From contig JALFVE010000029.1 of the NCBI GenBank assembly GCA_022787085.1, positions 1 to 39,690 on the forward strand: a stretch of 39,690 bases of DNA, given 5' to 3'. The position numbers and the translations under genes are program-made. The stretch comes from Oscillospiraceae bacterium. GTDB taxonomy: Bacteria; Bacillota; Clostridia; Oscillospirales; Ruminococcaceae. The notes under the pieces are model-generated. The model did no database searches. It had not been told where the DNA came from and worked only from the letters and a program-made list of their open reading frames with translations. Positions 7,880-17,173 of the stretch are shown here, piece after piece (within the stretch, counting starts at the first letter, position 1; the number at the start of each line of letters is the position of its first letter).

Positions 7880-9765
7880 TTGTCACTCCTGCCTTTTGAA
7901 TGGGCTGCATTTCTGCCCGAGGGCTTTCTTCCGCTGTTTTTCGCAGCTTTTTCTCTCAGATATGCGTTATACTGCTCGTCGGGACGGACAAGACAATCCT
8001 TTCCGTTGCCGATAAGGTCGGTGCGGTGGGCTTTGATAAGCGCTTCGATGCATTTTCTCTGATTCTGGGGACGGAAATACTGCAAAAGCGCTCTTTGCAT
8101 ACCCTTTTCCTCCGCAGTTCTGGGCACATACACCTTTTTCATGGTGTATGGGTCAAGCCCGGTGTAAAACATACAGGTGGATATAGTTCCCGGGGTGGGA
8201 TAAAAATCCTGCACCTGTTCGGGACGCATTTTCAGGCTCTTAAGAAACAATGCCAGCTCAACCGCCTCTTTCAGAGTGCTGCCCGGGTGAGAGGACATGA
8301 GATACGGCACAAGATACTGCTCCTTGCCCATTTTTCCCGTTATTTTATAGAACTTGTCCTGAAATTTCTTGTATGCTTCAATATGGGGCTTGCCCATCAT
8401 ATCAAGCACAGCGGCGGAACAATGCTCGGGTGCGACCTTGAGCTGTCCGCTGACATGATGCTCGATAAGCTCCCGCATAAATTCCTCATTTTTATCCTCG
8501 ATAAGATAATCATAGCGTATTCCGCTTCGTATGAATACCTTTTTAACGCCCTTAATTTTTCGGATATCCCGAAGAATATCCAGATATTCGGTGTGATCGA
8601 CCTCAAGGTTTCTGCATGGCTCGGGAGCAAGGCATTTTTTTCCCTTGCAGAGCCCATGAGTCAGCTGATGAGTGCAGGAGGGCGCTCGGAAATTTGCTGT
8701 AGGTCCCCCCACATCATGGATATATCCCTTAAAATTGGGCAGAGTGGTCAGAAGCTCCGCTTCTCTCAGGATACTTTCCTTGCTTCTCACCGAAATGCGC
8801 CTGCCCTGATGGAGAGCGATGGAGCAGAAATTGCAGTTGCCGAAGCAGCCTCTGTTATGGGTGATGGAAAATTCCACCTCCTGTATTCCCGGTACTCCGC
8901 CCTCCTTTTCATAAACGGGATGATAGGTTCTCATATACGGCAGCTCATATACATGGTCAAGTTCGGGGGTGGTGAGTGAATAGGACGGAGGCAGCTGCAC
9001 AAGCATTTTGCCCGACTGCCGCTGGATAACGGTTTTTCCGTATATCTCGTCCTGCATATCATACTGTATCTTGCAGGCTTTGGCATATTCCTCCTTGTTA
9101 TCACGAACCTGTGCATAGGAGGGACATTCCGCTGCGCCGTAAGGTGTTTCCCTGGGGTCGCAGAGATAAGCCGTACCTCTGATATCACGCAGCTCGGATA
9201 TTTTCTCGCCCTTTGCAAGCCTTGTGCAAATCTCGACTATCTGATGCTCGCTCATGCCGTACATGAGCAGATCAGCACCGCTTTCCTCTAAAATGGACGG
9301 GCGCACAGCGTCATCCCAGTAATCATAGTGAGCGAATCTTCTGAGGGACGCTTCAAGCCCGCCAATTGCAACAGGCATATCCTGCCCGAATATCCGCTTG
9401 ACCGCCTTTGAATAAACGATAGTCGCCCTGTCGGGACGTTTTCCCGCTTTTCCTCCCGCAGTATAAGCGTCATCGGAGCGCTTTTTCTTTGCGCTTGTGT
9501 AATGGGCAACCATAGAGTCGATATTTCCGCCCGTTATGAGAAAAGCATATTTCGGCGCACCAAGCTTTTTAAAATCATTATCGTTTCTCCAATCGGGCTG
9601 AGCGATAATTCCGACAGTAAAGCCCGAGTCCTCTATCATACGGGAAATAATGGAAATTCCGAAGGAGGGGTGATCCACATAGCTGTCACCCGTAATGCAG
9701 ATAAAGTCAAGCTGCTCTATCCCTCTCTCGTTCATATCCTCTTTTGAAATTGGTAAAAACGGCAT
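7846..9765 (-). CDS. YgiQ family radical SAM protein
   Basis: The 639-residue protein starts [15 protein letters not shown] and carries [10 protein letters not shown], typical of YgiQ (UPF0313). The radical SAM cluster is C307-x3-C311-x2-C314. A second Cys-rich stretch ([21 protein letters not shown], split here at about residues 355-380) and [11 protein letters not shown] are also conserved in this family. The C-terminus is basic. YgiQ proteins are widespread, but their reaction is not established. GGTGAT lies ahead of the ATG. It starts 17 bases after the small membrane gene and overlaps the next gene, so it is an internal operon member. Confidence 0.92.
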   Translation of the reverse strand: MPFLPISKEDMNERGIEQLDFICITGDSYVDHPSFGISIISRMIEDSGFTVGIIAQPDWRNDNDFKKLGAPKYAFLITGGNIDSMVAHYTSAKKKRSDDAYTAGGKAGKRPDRATIVYSKAVKRIFGQDMPVAIGGLEASLRRFAHYDYWDDAVRPSILEESGADLLMYGMSEHQIVEICTRLAKGEKISELRDIRGTAYLCDPRETPYGAAECPSYAQVRDNKEEYAKACKIQYDMQDEIYGKTVIQRQSGKMLVQLPPSYSLTTPELDHVYELPYMRTYHPVYEKEGGVPGIQEVEFSITHNRGCFGNCNFCSIALHQGRRISVRSKESILREAELLTTLPNFKGYIHDVGGPTANFRAPSCTHQLTHGLCKGKKCLAPEPCRNLEVDHTEYLDILRDIRKIKGVKKVFIRSGIRYDYLIEDKNEEFMRELIEHHVSGQLKVAPEHCSAAVLDMMGKPHIEAYKKFQDKFYKITGKMGKEQYLVPYLMSSHPGSTLKEAVELALFLKSLKMRPEQVQDFYPTPGTISTCMFYTGLDPYTMKKVYVPRTAEEKGMQRALLQYFRPQNQRKCIEALIKAHRTDLIGNGKDCLVRPDEQYNAYLREKAAKNSGRKPSGRNAAHSKGRSDKWQKGKNRRGQ

Positions 9766-9782
9766 ATAATCACCCGAAAAAA

Positions 9783-10028
9783 TTATTTTAAAAATACAAA
9801 CATTACATAGCTAATGAGCCATACCACCGCAGTCACAACAGAGAACACCATAAAGCCCCTGCCTGTAGGATATTCCGGCAAGACTTCCTTAATATCATAG
9901 TTTTTCACATAAGCATTTGCGATAAGGCTCACTGAGTTTATAAGCATTGATACAGCAAAGCACAGATAAGGAATATCCTCATTTGCTATAATGCCGCATA
10001 AAAACAGCACCGTCAGCACCGCCGACAA
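9783..10028 (-). CDS. Small membrane protein, uncertain start (possibly 5'-truncated)
   Basis: The frame encodes up to 81 residues with three hydrophobic stretches (about 1-15, 20-40 and 58-80) around a short polar loop ([17 protein letters not shown]). The first usable start is TTG at 10028, and I see no ribosome binding site before it. Upstream of a TAG at about 10035-10037 the same frame continues with hydrophobic residues (RFRVILHIALPV), which suggests that the N-terminal helix has been cut off by a stop. I do not recognise a family. It lies between ftsK and ygiQ. Confidence 0.5.
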   Translation of the reverse strand: MSAVLTVLFLCGIIANEDIPYLCFAVSMLINSVSLIANAYVKNYDIKEVLPEYPTGRGFMVFSVVTAVVWLISYVMFVFLK

Positions 10029-10140
10029 TAAAAACTAAACGGGAAGTGCAATATGCAAAATTACCCTGAATCTGATAAGAGTGTCCTTTTTTATTTTATT
10101 ACTCCCAATAATTTACATAAGCGAATAGCGTCCGCAGGAT

Positions 10141-12897
10141 CTATTCCTCAAAGGGCACATCTTCCTCCGCAGCTTCGGCGGGAGCGGAAGAGCCGCCATT
10201 GCCCGAAAGCTTTCTCTGCAAAAACATCTCCCTTGTCATAAGCACCTGTCTGGGCTTTGCCCCCTCAAAAGGACCCACAACGCCCAGCTCCTCAAGCTCG
10301 TCCATGATACGGGCAGCTCTCGCATAGCCAAGCTTTAGCTTTCTCTGGAAATAGGAAACGGAAACGCCCGCTCCGCCTGCGTCCACCGCACATTCGATAG
10401 CACGTTCAATAACATCATCGTCCGAGCCTTCGTAGGTCTTGCCGTTATCTTGGGGCTTCTCCTTTTCGCCCTTGGGCTGAGGAATGTTCTGCTCGATCTC
10501 CTTCATAATATCGTCGCTGTAGGTCACATCTCCTGCGCCGTTCTTGATAAAGTTGACCACAGCCGTAACCTCCTTGTCGGAGGTAAAGCAGTTCTGTACA
10601 CGCACAGGCTTTGCATAGCCTGTGGGGAAATACAGAAGGTCGCCGTTTCCAAGAAGCTTTTCTGCGCCTATCTCGTTGATAATGGAGCGGGAATCTATTC
10701 CCGAAGCAACCTTGAGGGCGATTCGTGAGGGAATATTTGCCTTGATAAGACCTGTGATAACGTCAACGGTAGGTCTTTGAGTCGCAATGATAAGGTGCAT
10801 ACCCGCAGCTCTTGCCATCTGAGCAAGACGGCATATGCTGTCCTCCACCTCTCCTGCCGCCGCCATCATCAGGTCGGCAAGCTCGTCTATCACAATGACA
10901 ATTCTCGGAAGCGGCTCAACGCCCTCGGTTTCCGCCGCCATTTCGTTATATCCCTTCAGATCACGGACATTATTATCCGCAAAGAGCTTGTATCGCTTGA
11001 GCATTTCCTGCACCGCCCAAGCCAGTGCGCCTGCCGCCTTTCGGGGGTCTGTTACAACGGGAATGAGCAGGTGGGGTATGCCGTCATATATCTTAAATTC
11101 TACCACCTTGGGGTCGATAAGCACAAGCCTTACCTCGTCGGGGGTGGCATTATAAAGAATACTCATAATAATGCCGTTGGTGCAGACAGATTTACCCGAG
11201 CCTGTTGTTCCTGCGATAATTACATGAGGAAGCTTAGCAATATCGCCTAAAATGGTTTCGCCGTCAATATTTTTTCCAACCGCAAAGGTGAGCTTGCTTT
11301 CGGCATTTTTAAATTCATCGGTGTCAAGCACATCTCTCAGGGTCACGATATCCTTTATCTTGTTAGGAACTTCGATTCCAACCGCCGCCTTGCCTGGGAT
11401 AGGTGCCTGAATACGAACGCCTGCCGCCGCAAGATTCAGAGCGATATCGTCCGCAAGTCCGGTTATCTTGGATATCTTAACGCCTGCATTGGGCTGAAGC
11501 TCGTATCTTGTAACCGTAGGTCCTCGGTGGATATCAACGATTCTCGTCATTACACCGAAGCTCTTGAGAGTCTCCACCAGAGTGTCCGCATTCTGCTTCA
11601 TCTCCGCTTCCGCTTCCTCAGCGTTCAGCTCATTGGAGGACTTTTTCAGAAGCTCCATGGGCGGGATAACATATTCCGCAGGAGCGGGGATATTCTCGGC
11701 GATCTCGTTCTGAATGTCCTGAGCCGTAGTCTCGGGCATATCCAGATCCTCATCATCGCCGATCTTGTTTGAAGCAAGGGTCGAGCCCTTTGCCTTTTCG
11801 TTTTTCCTGAACAGGGGTGAGCCTGCCGCCGGAGACGCAGGCTTTTCGGGCTGACCCATAGGCTTTGTAACTGCCTTTTTGATTATCGAAGCAAGGTCAT
11901 CCTGCTTATCCTGCTTGCTTTCGGCAGCTGTGTTCTGAGCTGCTGCCTTTGCCGCCTGCCTCTGAGCCTCGTTTTCCTCAACGGAGCGGGCTATTGCGTC
12001 TGCCTCAAGCTCCACTGCGGATTTGGGCTTTTCGGGCTCTGCGGGTGCAGGCTGAACGGCATCCTCCTGCTTTGCAGGGGGTTCCTTTTCAGCCTTTTTC
12101 TTACCGAATGGGAGCGGTATGTCAATATTGAAATCCTTCCGCTTTTCCTCGGCAGCGGCTGGTGGGACATCCGCATTGGGAACGCTTTTGGGCGGTGCAG
12201 GGGGATTTGCGGGCAATGCCTTTTTGGGCTGCTTTCTCGCTCCCGGGGGAGGGACGAAATCCTCCACCTCTTCATATTCGGGACGGGCTGCGTCTGCTGC
12301 GGCAAAGATATTCCTTATGGCTCTGTAAACGTCCACAATGGTCTTATTTGCAAGGAGCATTGCAAACACAAAGGCGAGGATTATCACAATTATTGCCGCA
12401 CCCGTTTTGCCGAAGAGCTTCAGCAGAGGGAGTGCAATAATTGCGCTGAAAAGACCGCCTCCGTGCATTGCCTTGCCGTCCTCGAAAAGATCGGTAAGGA
12501 GCTTGCCGAAGGTGATATCGGGGTTGATGGGGTCGGAGAAAAATATCTGGATCACCGCACAGCAGAGCAGCACCAGCAGGATACCCTGTGCGAGCTTGCC
12601 CGAAACGGTGTCCCTTTCGGCGTCCTTTGATATCATTACCGAAGCATAGATGAGAATAGGCGGGACGAGAATTGCTCCCACGCCGAATAAGCCTAAAATA
12701 ATATTATGTATTGCAAGCCATGCCGACTCGCCCTCAAAAAGCAGAAATGCAAGGATCAGTATTCCCACGGCGAAAATGACCGTTGACCAAAGCACCCTGT
12801 CATTTGCACGCTTTGATTCTATTTCTGCCTTGGTTTGCCTTCCCTTTGACGAGGAGCTTTTCTTTCCCGATGATGAATTTTTTCTGGGAGCAGCCAA
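10141..12897 (-). CDS. ftsK: DNA translocase FtsK/SpoIIIE
   Basis: The 918-residue protein has a basic Ser/Lys-rich N-terminus and four predicted membrane spans (about 35-190). A long Pro/Ala/Lys/Glu linker (about 210-400) leads to the RecA-like motor with Walker A GTTGSGKS, LIDPKVVEFKIYDGIPHLL and Walker B IVIDELADLMM. The C-terminal gamma winged helix (VSVSYFQRKLKLGYARAARI) recognises polar DNA motifs. It pumps chromosome DNA through the division or sporulation septum. The start is TTG at 12897, supported by AGGAAG eight bases ahead and by the absence of any nearby in-frame ATG. It has its own strong promoter and heads the run of minus-strand genes to its left. Confidence 0.97.
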   Translation of the reverse strand: MAAPRKNSSSGKKSSSSKGRQTKAEIESKRANDRVLWSTVIFAVGILILAFLLFEGESAWLAIHNIILGLFGVGAILVPPILIYASVMISKDAERDTVSGKLAQGILLVLLCCAVIQIFFSDPINPDITFGKLLTDLFEDGKAMHGGGLFSAIIALPLLKLFGKTGAAIIVIILAFVFAMLLANKTIVDVYRAIRNIFAAADAARPEYEEVEDFVPPPGARKQPKKALPANPPAPPKSVPNADVPPAAAEEKRKDFNIDIPLPFGKKKAEKEPPAKQEDAVQPAPAEPEKPKSAVELEADAIARSVEENEAQRQAAKAAAQNTAAESKQDKQDDLASIIKKAVTKPMGQPEKPASPAAGSPLFRKNEKAKGSTLASNKIGDDEDLDMPETTAQDIQNEIAENIPAPAEYVIPPMELLKKSSNELNAEEAEAEMKQNADTLVETLKSFGVMTRIVDIHRGPTVTRYELQPNAGVKISKITGLADDIALNLAAAGVRIQAPIPGKAAVGIEVPNKIKDIVTLRDVLDTDEFKNAESKLTFAVGKNIDGETILGDIAKLPHVIIAGTTGSGKSVCTNGIIMSILYNATPDEVRLVLIDPKVVEFKIYDGIPHLLIPVVTDPRKAAGALAWAVQEMLKRYKLFADNNVRDLKGYNEMAAETEGVEPLPRIVIVIDELADLMMAAAGEVEDSICRLAQMARAAGMHLIIATQRPTVDVITGLIKANIPSRIALKVASGIDSRSIINEIGAEKLLGNGDLLYFPTGYAKPVRVQNCFTSDKEVTAVVNFIKNGAGDVTYSDDIMKEIEQNIPQPKGEKEKPQDNGKTYEGSDDDVIERAIECAVDAGGAGVSVSYFQRKLKLGYARAARIMDELEELGVVGPFEGAKPRQVLMTREMFLQRKLSGNGGSSAPAEAAEEDVPFEE

Positions 12898-12940
12898 TTT
12901 TATATCTTCCTTTCCTTTAGTCTGTTTATCCTATCAGATA

Positions 12941-12969
12941 ATTATAGCACATCTGTTTTATAATTTCAA
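12941..12969 (-). promoter_or_regulatory. Sigma-A promoter of ftsK
   Basis: On the minus strand TTGAAA (12964-12969), a 17-base spacer and TATAAT (12941-12946) sit 44 bases ahead of the TTG start, with GGAAAGGAAG between. Confidence 0.88.
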
Positions 12970-13019
12970 TGGGCAATTCCAACGAATTTTTGTTTAGATT
13001 TTTGAAACATATGTATTTA

Positions 13020-13901
13020 TCAGCCGATAATAATGGTACTGCCCGATATATGCTCATAAATTCCCGCACCGATCACGGCGATTCCGAGAATGAAAGTGTA
13101 TACAGCAAATATTCCGAATTTGTCCGATTTCATGAGCCATTTAATAAGGCTGATAGCGAAATATCCCGAAACTGCCGCCACAGCCATTCCGATAAGCAAT
13201 GGGACAGACTCAAAGGACATATCCCCACCGCCTAAATCGAGAAGCTCCGACAATGCCCCTGCCAGAATAACGGGTATTCCCAAAATAAAGCTGTATTCCA
13301 CAGCGTCCTCTCTTTTCATCCCCGACATCAGCCCTGCCGAAATGGTGGAACCCGAGCGGGATACTCCGGGGAGCAGCGCCACTCCCTGGAAAAAACCGAT
13401 TATGAGAGCGTCGGGAACGGCAGTCTCGCCTGCTGTTTTCAGGGTGCCCTTCTCGGCATTTTTCCGTGCGGCTCTGTCGCCTATCGTCAGGATAGCGGCA
13501 GTGTATAGAAAGCATATTCCCTCCGCTATGATATCGCTGTCCGAGGATACGGAGGTAAAGAGATCCTTAAAAATGTAAAAGACGAACAGGGGTAGGATCG
13601 AAACGATTATCATCAGTATCATCCGCCTGTTTCCTGCATTTGTTTTAAATGAGAATTTCCCTGTGAAGATATCCCTCAGCATTGCAAAGGCTTCAAGGAT
13701 AAGCGCCCATATTTTCTCTCTGAATGCGATGAATACGGCGATCAGTGTGCCGATGTGGAGGGCGATCGAGGTAAAGATCGCCTCGTCTCCCGTTACTCCC
13801 GTAAAATGCTGGAAAACAGATAGATGCCCCGAGCTTGATACGGGCAGAAACTCCGTTGCGCCTTGAATGATTCCCTGAATGACCGCCTCAAGAATAGTCA
13901 T
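13020..13901 (-). CDS. uppP: Undecaprenyl-diphosphatase (BacA/UppP)
   Basis: The product is a 293-residue integral membrane protein with about eight hydrophobic segments. It carries the two family signatures: QGATEFLPVSSSGHL near the N-terminus and GVSRSGSTISAG in the middle. The enzyme removes a phosphate from undecaprenyl pyrophosphate to recycle the lipid carrier for peptidoglycan and teichoic acid synthesis, and gives bacitracin tolerance. The ATG at 13901 follows AGGGAG; the frame could extend to a TTG at 13919, but that lies before the ribosome binding site. It sits between tepA and ftsK, 120 bases from each neighbour. Confidence 0.95.
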   Translation of the reverse strand: MTILEAVIQGIIQGATEFLPVSSSGHLSVFQHFTGVTGDEAIFTSIALHIGTLIAVFIAFREKIWALILEAFAMLRDIFTGKFSFKTNAGNRRMILMIIVSILPLFVFYIFKDLFTSVSSDSDIIAEGICFLYTAAILTIGDRAARKNAEKGTLKTAGETAVPDALIIGFFQGVALLPGVSRSGSTISAGLMSGMKREDAVEYSFILGIPVILAGALSELLDLGGGDMSFESVPLLIGMAVAAVSGYFAISLIKWLMKSDKFGIFAVYTFILGIAVIGAGIYEHISGSTIIIG

Positions 13902-13979
13902 TATGTAATCTCCCTTCAAAAATTTATGATATGTCTATTTATATTTATTTTTTATGGTGTATAATGAATATATTGAGCA

Positions 13980-14011
13980 TTCATATCCCCGCTTTAAAAC
14001 GGGGATATGAA
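13980..14011 (-). repeat. Inverted repeat between tepA and uppP
   Basis: A perfect 12-base stem (13980-13991 with 14000-14011) has an 8-base loop and starts 7 bases past the tepA stop. There is no T tract on either strand, so it is not a standard terminator. It may be an mRNA-stabilising or processing hairpin, or an operator. Confidence 0.6.
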
Positions 14012-14017
14012 GCCGTA

Positions 14018-14758
14018 TTATTTATTATTTTTTTCATCATCGGGATAGCGGGGCTTTCCCTTTTCAATAAGCTCATACAGAGCTTCTATTGCGTCCGAGA
14101 GACTGCCCAGCCTGTCGATAAGTCCCTCTTTAACGGCGGTCTCGCCGTCTATCACCGTTCCCATGTCCAGAACAAGCTCACCCGTATTCATCATCAGCTC
14201 GGAAAATCTCTCGGGGGATATCCTGCTGTTTCGGCAGACGAAATCGGTTATCCGCTTCTGCATGGCTTCAAAATAGGTGAGAGTCTGGGGCACTCCCAGC
14301 ACAAGCCCGTTCATTCTTACGGGGTGGATGGTCATTGTGGCGCTGGGCACGATAAACGAGAGCTTAGCCGAAACAGCCAGCGGCACGCCGATGGAATGAC
14401 CGCCCCCCAGAACTACCGACACGGTGGGGGTTTTCATTCCCGAAATAAGCTCGGCGATGGCAAGCCCCGCCTCCACGTCTCCGCCGACGGTGTTGAGGAT
14501 TATGAGCAGCCCCTCGATGGAGCGGTCCTGCTCGATGGCAACAAGGGCAGGCATGATATGCTCATATTTGGTGGTCTTAGTTCCCGAGGGAGCATTGTAA
14601 TGCCCCTCTATCTGTCCTATTACGGTGAGACAGTGGATAAGATGCTTGGAATTTTCCGAGACCGCCTGCCCCGTCCGCTCAATAAGCTCCTCCTTGTCGA
14701 TAAGCTCAGAGGATGGGGAATCCGACGATTCTTCATTGCTGTAGTTTTTCTCCGTCAC
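14018..14758 (-). CDS. tepA: ClpP-family serine protease, TepA type
   Basis: The 246-residue protein has a polar, acidic N-terminus (about 1-45) and a ClpP-like fold. [17 protein letters not shown] gives the oxyanion region, [14 protein letters not shown] holds the nucleophile serine, and MTIHPVR holds the histidine. Homologues called TepA (YmfB in Bacillus) are ClpP-like proteases encoded beside spoIIIE and linked to protein translocation. The same neighbourhood is seen here, with uppP in between. I chose GTG at 14758 because AGGAGGT lies 7 bases ahead; the ATG at 14776 precedes that site. A consensus promoter lies 80 bases upstream. Confidence 0.88.
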   Translation of the reverse strand: MTEKNYSNEESSDSPSSELIDKEELIERTGQAVSENSKHLIHCLTVIGQIEGHYNAPSGTKTTKYEHIMPALVAIEQDRSIEGLLIILNTVGGDVEAGLAIAELISGMKTPTVSVVLGGGHSIGVPLAVSAKLSFIVPSATMTIHPVRMNGLVLGVPQTLTYFEAMQKRITDFVCRNSRISPERFSELMMNTGELVLDMGTVIDGETAVKEGLIDRLGSLSDAIEALYELIEKGKPRYPDDEKNNK

Positions 14759-14838
14759 CGAAATTACCTCCTGCATTTCATAATAAACCTATTATCTCAT
14801 TTTAATGCAGGATTATTCTGTTCACAGCATATAACTAA

Positions 14839-14867
14839 ATTATACATCACATTTATCATAATGTCAA
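14839..14867 (-). promoter_or_regulatory. Consensus sigma-A promoter of tepA
   Basis: On the minus strand TTGACA (14862-14867), a 17-base spacer and TATAAT (14839-14844) form a full consensus match. The 5' leader is about 75 bases. Confidence 0.9.
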
Positions 14868-15138
14868 TCGCTTTTTGCAGGATTGCAAGTTTTAAGCTGC
14901 AAAAAATTGCATTTTCGGGGGCGTTTTCACGAAAAATGACGGAGACTGCCATTTTTTGCTGTTAAAAACCGCTTCGGAGCGTATTTTCCCGAAGTTCATT
15001 GTCAGGTGTAAAAATTCCGTATAGCCGATTTGGTCGAATGGAAATATCTGCTGTCAGAGAGTGTGAAAAAATAATTAATTATCCATAATAAAACGATTTA
15101 CAGGGGAAATATTATGCCCTAAAATACCGCAAAACCTA
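14868..15138. other. Intergenic region between divergent tepA and spo0A promoters
   Basis: This stretch is AT-rich and has no frame with a ribosome binding site. At 15033-15039 the heptamer GGTCGAA differs by one base from the Spo0A box TGTCGAA; alone that is weak evidence. No riboswitch-like fold is evident by eye. Confidence 0.4.
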
Positions 15139-15167
15139 TTGCAAATTTGAAAAAAACGTGATAATAT
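15139..15167 (+). promoter_or_regulatory. Probable sigma-A promoter of spo0A
   Basis: TTGCAA (15139-15144), a 17-base spacer and TAATAT (15162-15167) lie 66 bases ahead of the spo0A ATG. The match is moderate, so other start sites are possible. Confidence 0.55.
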
Positions 15168-15232
15168 TATGTCAACGGGTCAAATCCCAAAGAAAAAAAC
15201 AGTAAAAAAGAAAACGGAAAGGAAGACTGGAA

Positions 15233-16009
15233 ATGAATGAGAAAATTAAGGTGATTATCGGTGACGAAAGCAAGGAGTTCGGCTGTATGCTTGCAAATTC
15301 TCTGAGAGGAAGAGGCTTTTTCGCTGTGACAAGGGACAGCGACGGTCTTATGCTTCTGGAGGCTATCCGCAGCGAGGAGCCTGATGTGGTGATCGTTGAC
15401 AGCATTATCCCGGGAATTGATGCGGCGGAGCTTATCAAGCGCTGCGACAGCTTTGTACATAAGCCCTTTTTCATCGTTACCTCGGCATACAGAAATCTTT
15501 TTGCCGAGCGGCAGATAATGTCAATGGAGAATGCATATTTCATGCTCAAGCCCTTTGACTGCGATATGCTTGTGAATGTTATCCGCAGCGCTGCCGAGAT
15601 GGAGCTGCCTCCAGACGATCCCAGACTTAAAGAGGATATGAAAATGGTGGTTACAGAAATTATCCATCAGATAGGCATCCCCGCTCATATCAAGGGCTAT
15701 CATTATCTGAGAGAGGCTATCCTTCTCAGCCTTGAGGACGAGGAAATGCTTGAGAGCGTTACAAAGCTTCTTTATCCCACCGTGGCAAAGCGCTTCAACA
15801 CCACTGCTTCAAGGGTGGAGAGGGCTATCCGTCATGCTATCGAGACCGCATGGGACAGGGGCGATCTTGACACCATTCAGAATCTTTTCGGCTACACCGT
15901 AAGCGTGGGCAAGGGCAAGCCTACAAACAGCGAATTTATTGCTCTTATCACTGACAATCTCAGGCTCAAATACAAGAAAAACGAAAAGGCGCAAATTGCA
16001 GTGAAGTGA
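15233..16009 (+). CDS. spo0A: Sporulation master regulator Spo0A
   Basis: The 258-residue protein has a response-regulator receiver domain (about 5-125): acidic pair D11/E12, phospho-acceptor D56 in [11 protein letters not shown]83/S84 and K106 in MLKPFD. The C-terminal Spo0A DNA-binding domain (about 140-250) shows [19 protein letters not shown] and [17 protein letters not shown], the latter being the signature that contacts DNA and sigma-A. Phosphorylation drives dimer formation and binding to TGTCGAA boxes. AAAGGAAG lies ahead of ATG. Unlike in many Clostridia, spoIVB is not next to it; the upstream neighbour is divergent tepA. It is monocistronic, with a strong terminator behind it. Confidence 0.96.
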   Translation: MNEKIKVIIGDESKEFGCMLANSLRGRGFFAVTRDSDGLMLLEAIRSEEPDVVIVDSIIPGIDAAELIKRCDSFVHKPFFIVTSAYRNLFAERQIMSMENAYFMLKPFDCDMLVNVIRSAAEMELPPDDPRLKEDMKMVVTEIIHQIGIPAHIKGYHYLREAILLSLEDEEMLESVTKLLYPTVAKRFNTTASRVERAIRHAIETAWDRGDLDTIQNLFGYTVSVGKGKPTNSEFIALITDNLRLKYKKNEKAQIAVK

Positions 16010-16013
16010 TATC

Positions 16014-16056
16014 AAAATCGGCTATGGATTTTTCTCCATGGCCGATTTTGTTTTTT
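16014..16056 (+). terminator. Terminator of spo0A
   Basis: A 15-pair stem with one G-T pair (16014-16028 with 16035-16049) ends in a run of T residues (16046-16056, broken once by G). Confidence 0.92.
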
Positions 16057-16061
16057 GCATT

Positions 16062-16095
16062 AAAACGCCGCCGCACCTAAACGGGTACGGCGGCG
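16062..16095 (-). terminator. Terminator of fba
   Basis: A GC-only stem (16066-16073 with 16088-16095) is extended by three inner pairs and followed, on the minus strand, by TTTT. It lies 25 bases past the fba stop and back to back with the spo0A terminator. Confidence 0.8.
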
Positions 16096-16120
16096 AAAAT
16101 ATTATAATCAGAAATTAAAC

Positions 16121-16990
16121 TCAAGCCTTGCCAACGGAACCGAAGGTAGTGATCTTCTCGGTAACCTTAGCCTTGATAGCCTCGAAGCCGGGGTTAAGAA
16201 GCTTTCTGGGGTCGAAGCCCTTGCCCTGAAGGTCCTTGCCCTCTTCGATGTACTTTCTTGTAGCCTCCTGGAATACCAGCTGGCACTCGGTGTTAACGTT
16301 GATCTTAGCAACGCCGAGGGAGATAGCCTTCTGGATCATCTCGTCGGGGATACCTGTACCGCCGTGGAGAACGAGGGGCATATCGCCTGTCTTAGCCTTG
16401 ATAGCCTCGAGAACGTCGAAGCGGAGACCGGGCCAGTTCTCGGGATACTTGCCGTGGATATTTCCGATACCTGCAGCGAGCATTGTAACGCCCAGATCTG
16501 CAACAGCCTTGCACTCGTCGGGATCAGCGCACTCGCCCATGCCGACAACGCCGTCCTCTTCGCCGCCGATGGAACCAACCTCAGCCTCGAGGGAAAGACC
16601 GAGAACGTCACAGGTGTTTACAAGAGCGGTAGTTTTAGCGATGTTTTCAGCGATAGGGTAGTGGGAACCATCGAACATGATGGAAGAGAAGCCTGCGTTG
16701 ATGCAAGCCTTTGCGCCCTCGAAGGAGCCGTGGTCAAGGTGGAGAGCAACGGGAACGGTGATGTCCAGGCTGTCCATCATAGCGCTTACCATAGCAGAAA
16801 CGGTCTTAAAGCCGCACATATACTTGCCTGCGCCTTCGGAAACACCGAGGATAACGGGAGCCTTAAGCTCCTGAACGGTCTGAAGCACAGCTTTTGTCCA
16901 TTCAAGGTTGTTGATGTTGATCTGAGCAACAGCATATTTGCCGTCGCGTGCCTTGTTAAGCATATCCTTTGCGGAAACTAATCTTGACAT
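16121..16990 (-). CDS. fba: Class II fructose-1,6-bisphosphate aldolase
   Basis: The 289-residue protein is close to the length of Bacillus FbaA. Zinc-binding histidines lie in ALHLDHGSFEGA; SIMFDGSHYP, the glycine-rich IGNIHGKYP, VLHGGTGIPDE and KINVNTECQ follow in the usual order. The enzyme splits fructose-1,6-bisphosphate into dihydroxyacetone phosphate and glyceraldehyde-3-phosphate in glycolysis. GGAGG precedes ATG. Its codons are strongly biased to a narrow set (AAG, GCT, ATC and the like), consistent with high expression. It is monocistronic, with a promoter and a terminator of its own. Confidence 0.97.
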   Translation of the reverse strand: MSRLVSAKDMLNKARDGKYAVAQININNLEWTKAVLQTVQELKAPVILGVSEGAGKYMCGFKTVSAMVSAMMDSLDITVPVALHLDHGSFEGAKACINAGFSSIMFDGSHYPIAENIAKTTALVNTCDVLGLSLEAEVGSIGGEEDGVVGMGECADPDECKAVADLGVTMLAAGIGNIHGKYPENWPGLRFDVLEAIKAKTGDMPLVLHGGTGIPDEMIQKAISLGVAKINVNTECQLVFQEATRKYIEEGKDLQGKGFDPRKLLNPGFEAIKAKVTEKITTFGSVGKA

Positions 16991-17045
16991 TTGAATAAAC
17001 CTCCATACGGTGCGCTTTTACGCACACTTTTAATTTTATATTTCT

Positions 17046-17074
17046 ATTATACTCCATTCTTTTATTTTTTGCAA
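17046..17074 (-). promoter_or_regulatory. Sigma-A promoter of fba
   Basis: On the minus strand TTGCAA (17069-17074), a 17-base spacer and TATAAT (17046-17051). The leader contains a small GTGCG/CGCAC hairpin ahead of the ribosome binding site. Confidence 0.82.
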
Positions 17075-17126
17075 TAGCTTACAAGGAAAATTTACACTAT
17101 TTCCTTTAATTTATTTTTCACATATT

Positions 17127-17165
17127 AAAAAATGCTGCGGGAAACGGATAATATTTCCCGCAGCA
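17127..17165 (-). terminator. Terminator of metG
   Basis: A perfect 12-base stem (17133-17144 with 17154-17165) is followed on the minus strand by six T residues, just past the metG stop. Confidence 0.92.
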
Positions 17166-17173
17166 ATATTAAG

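Noticed and set aside
7900-8979. 359-residue plus-strand frame
   Set aside because: It is fully antisense to the ygiQ-type gene, which has strong family motifs; no ribosome binding site or promoter was found for it.
13931-14965. 344-residue plus-strand frame
   Set aside because: It is antisense to tepA and crosses the tepA promoter; its composition is unlike a real protein.
16364-16981. 205-residue plus-strand frame inside fba
   Set aside because: It is a shadow caused by the strong codon bias of fba on the opposite strand.
17046-17127. Possible riboswitch or T-box leaders near fba and metG
   Set aside because: The leaders are about 40-50 bases long, and no specifier or T-box sequence was seen.
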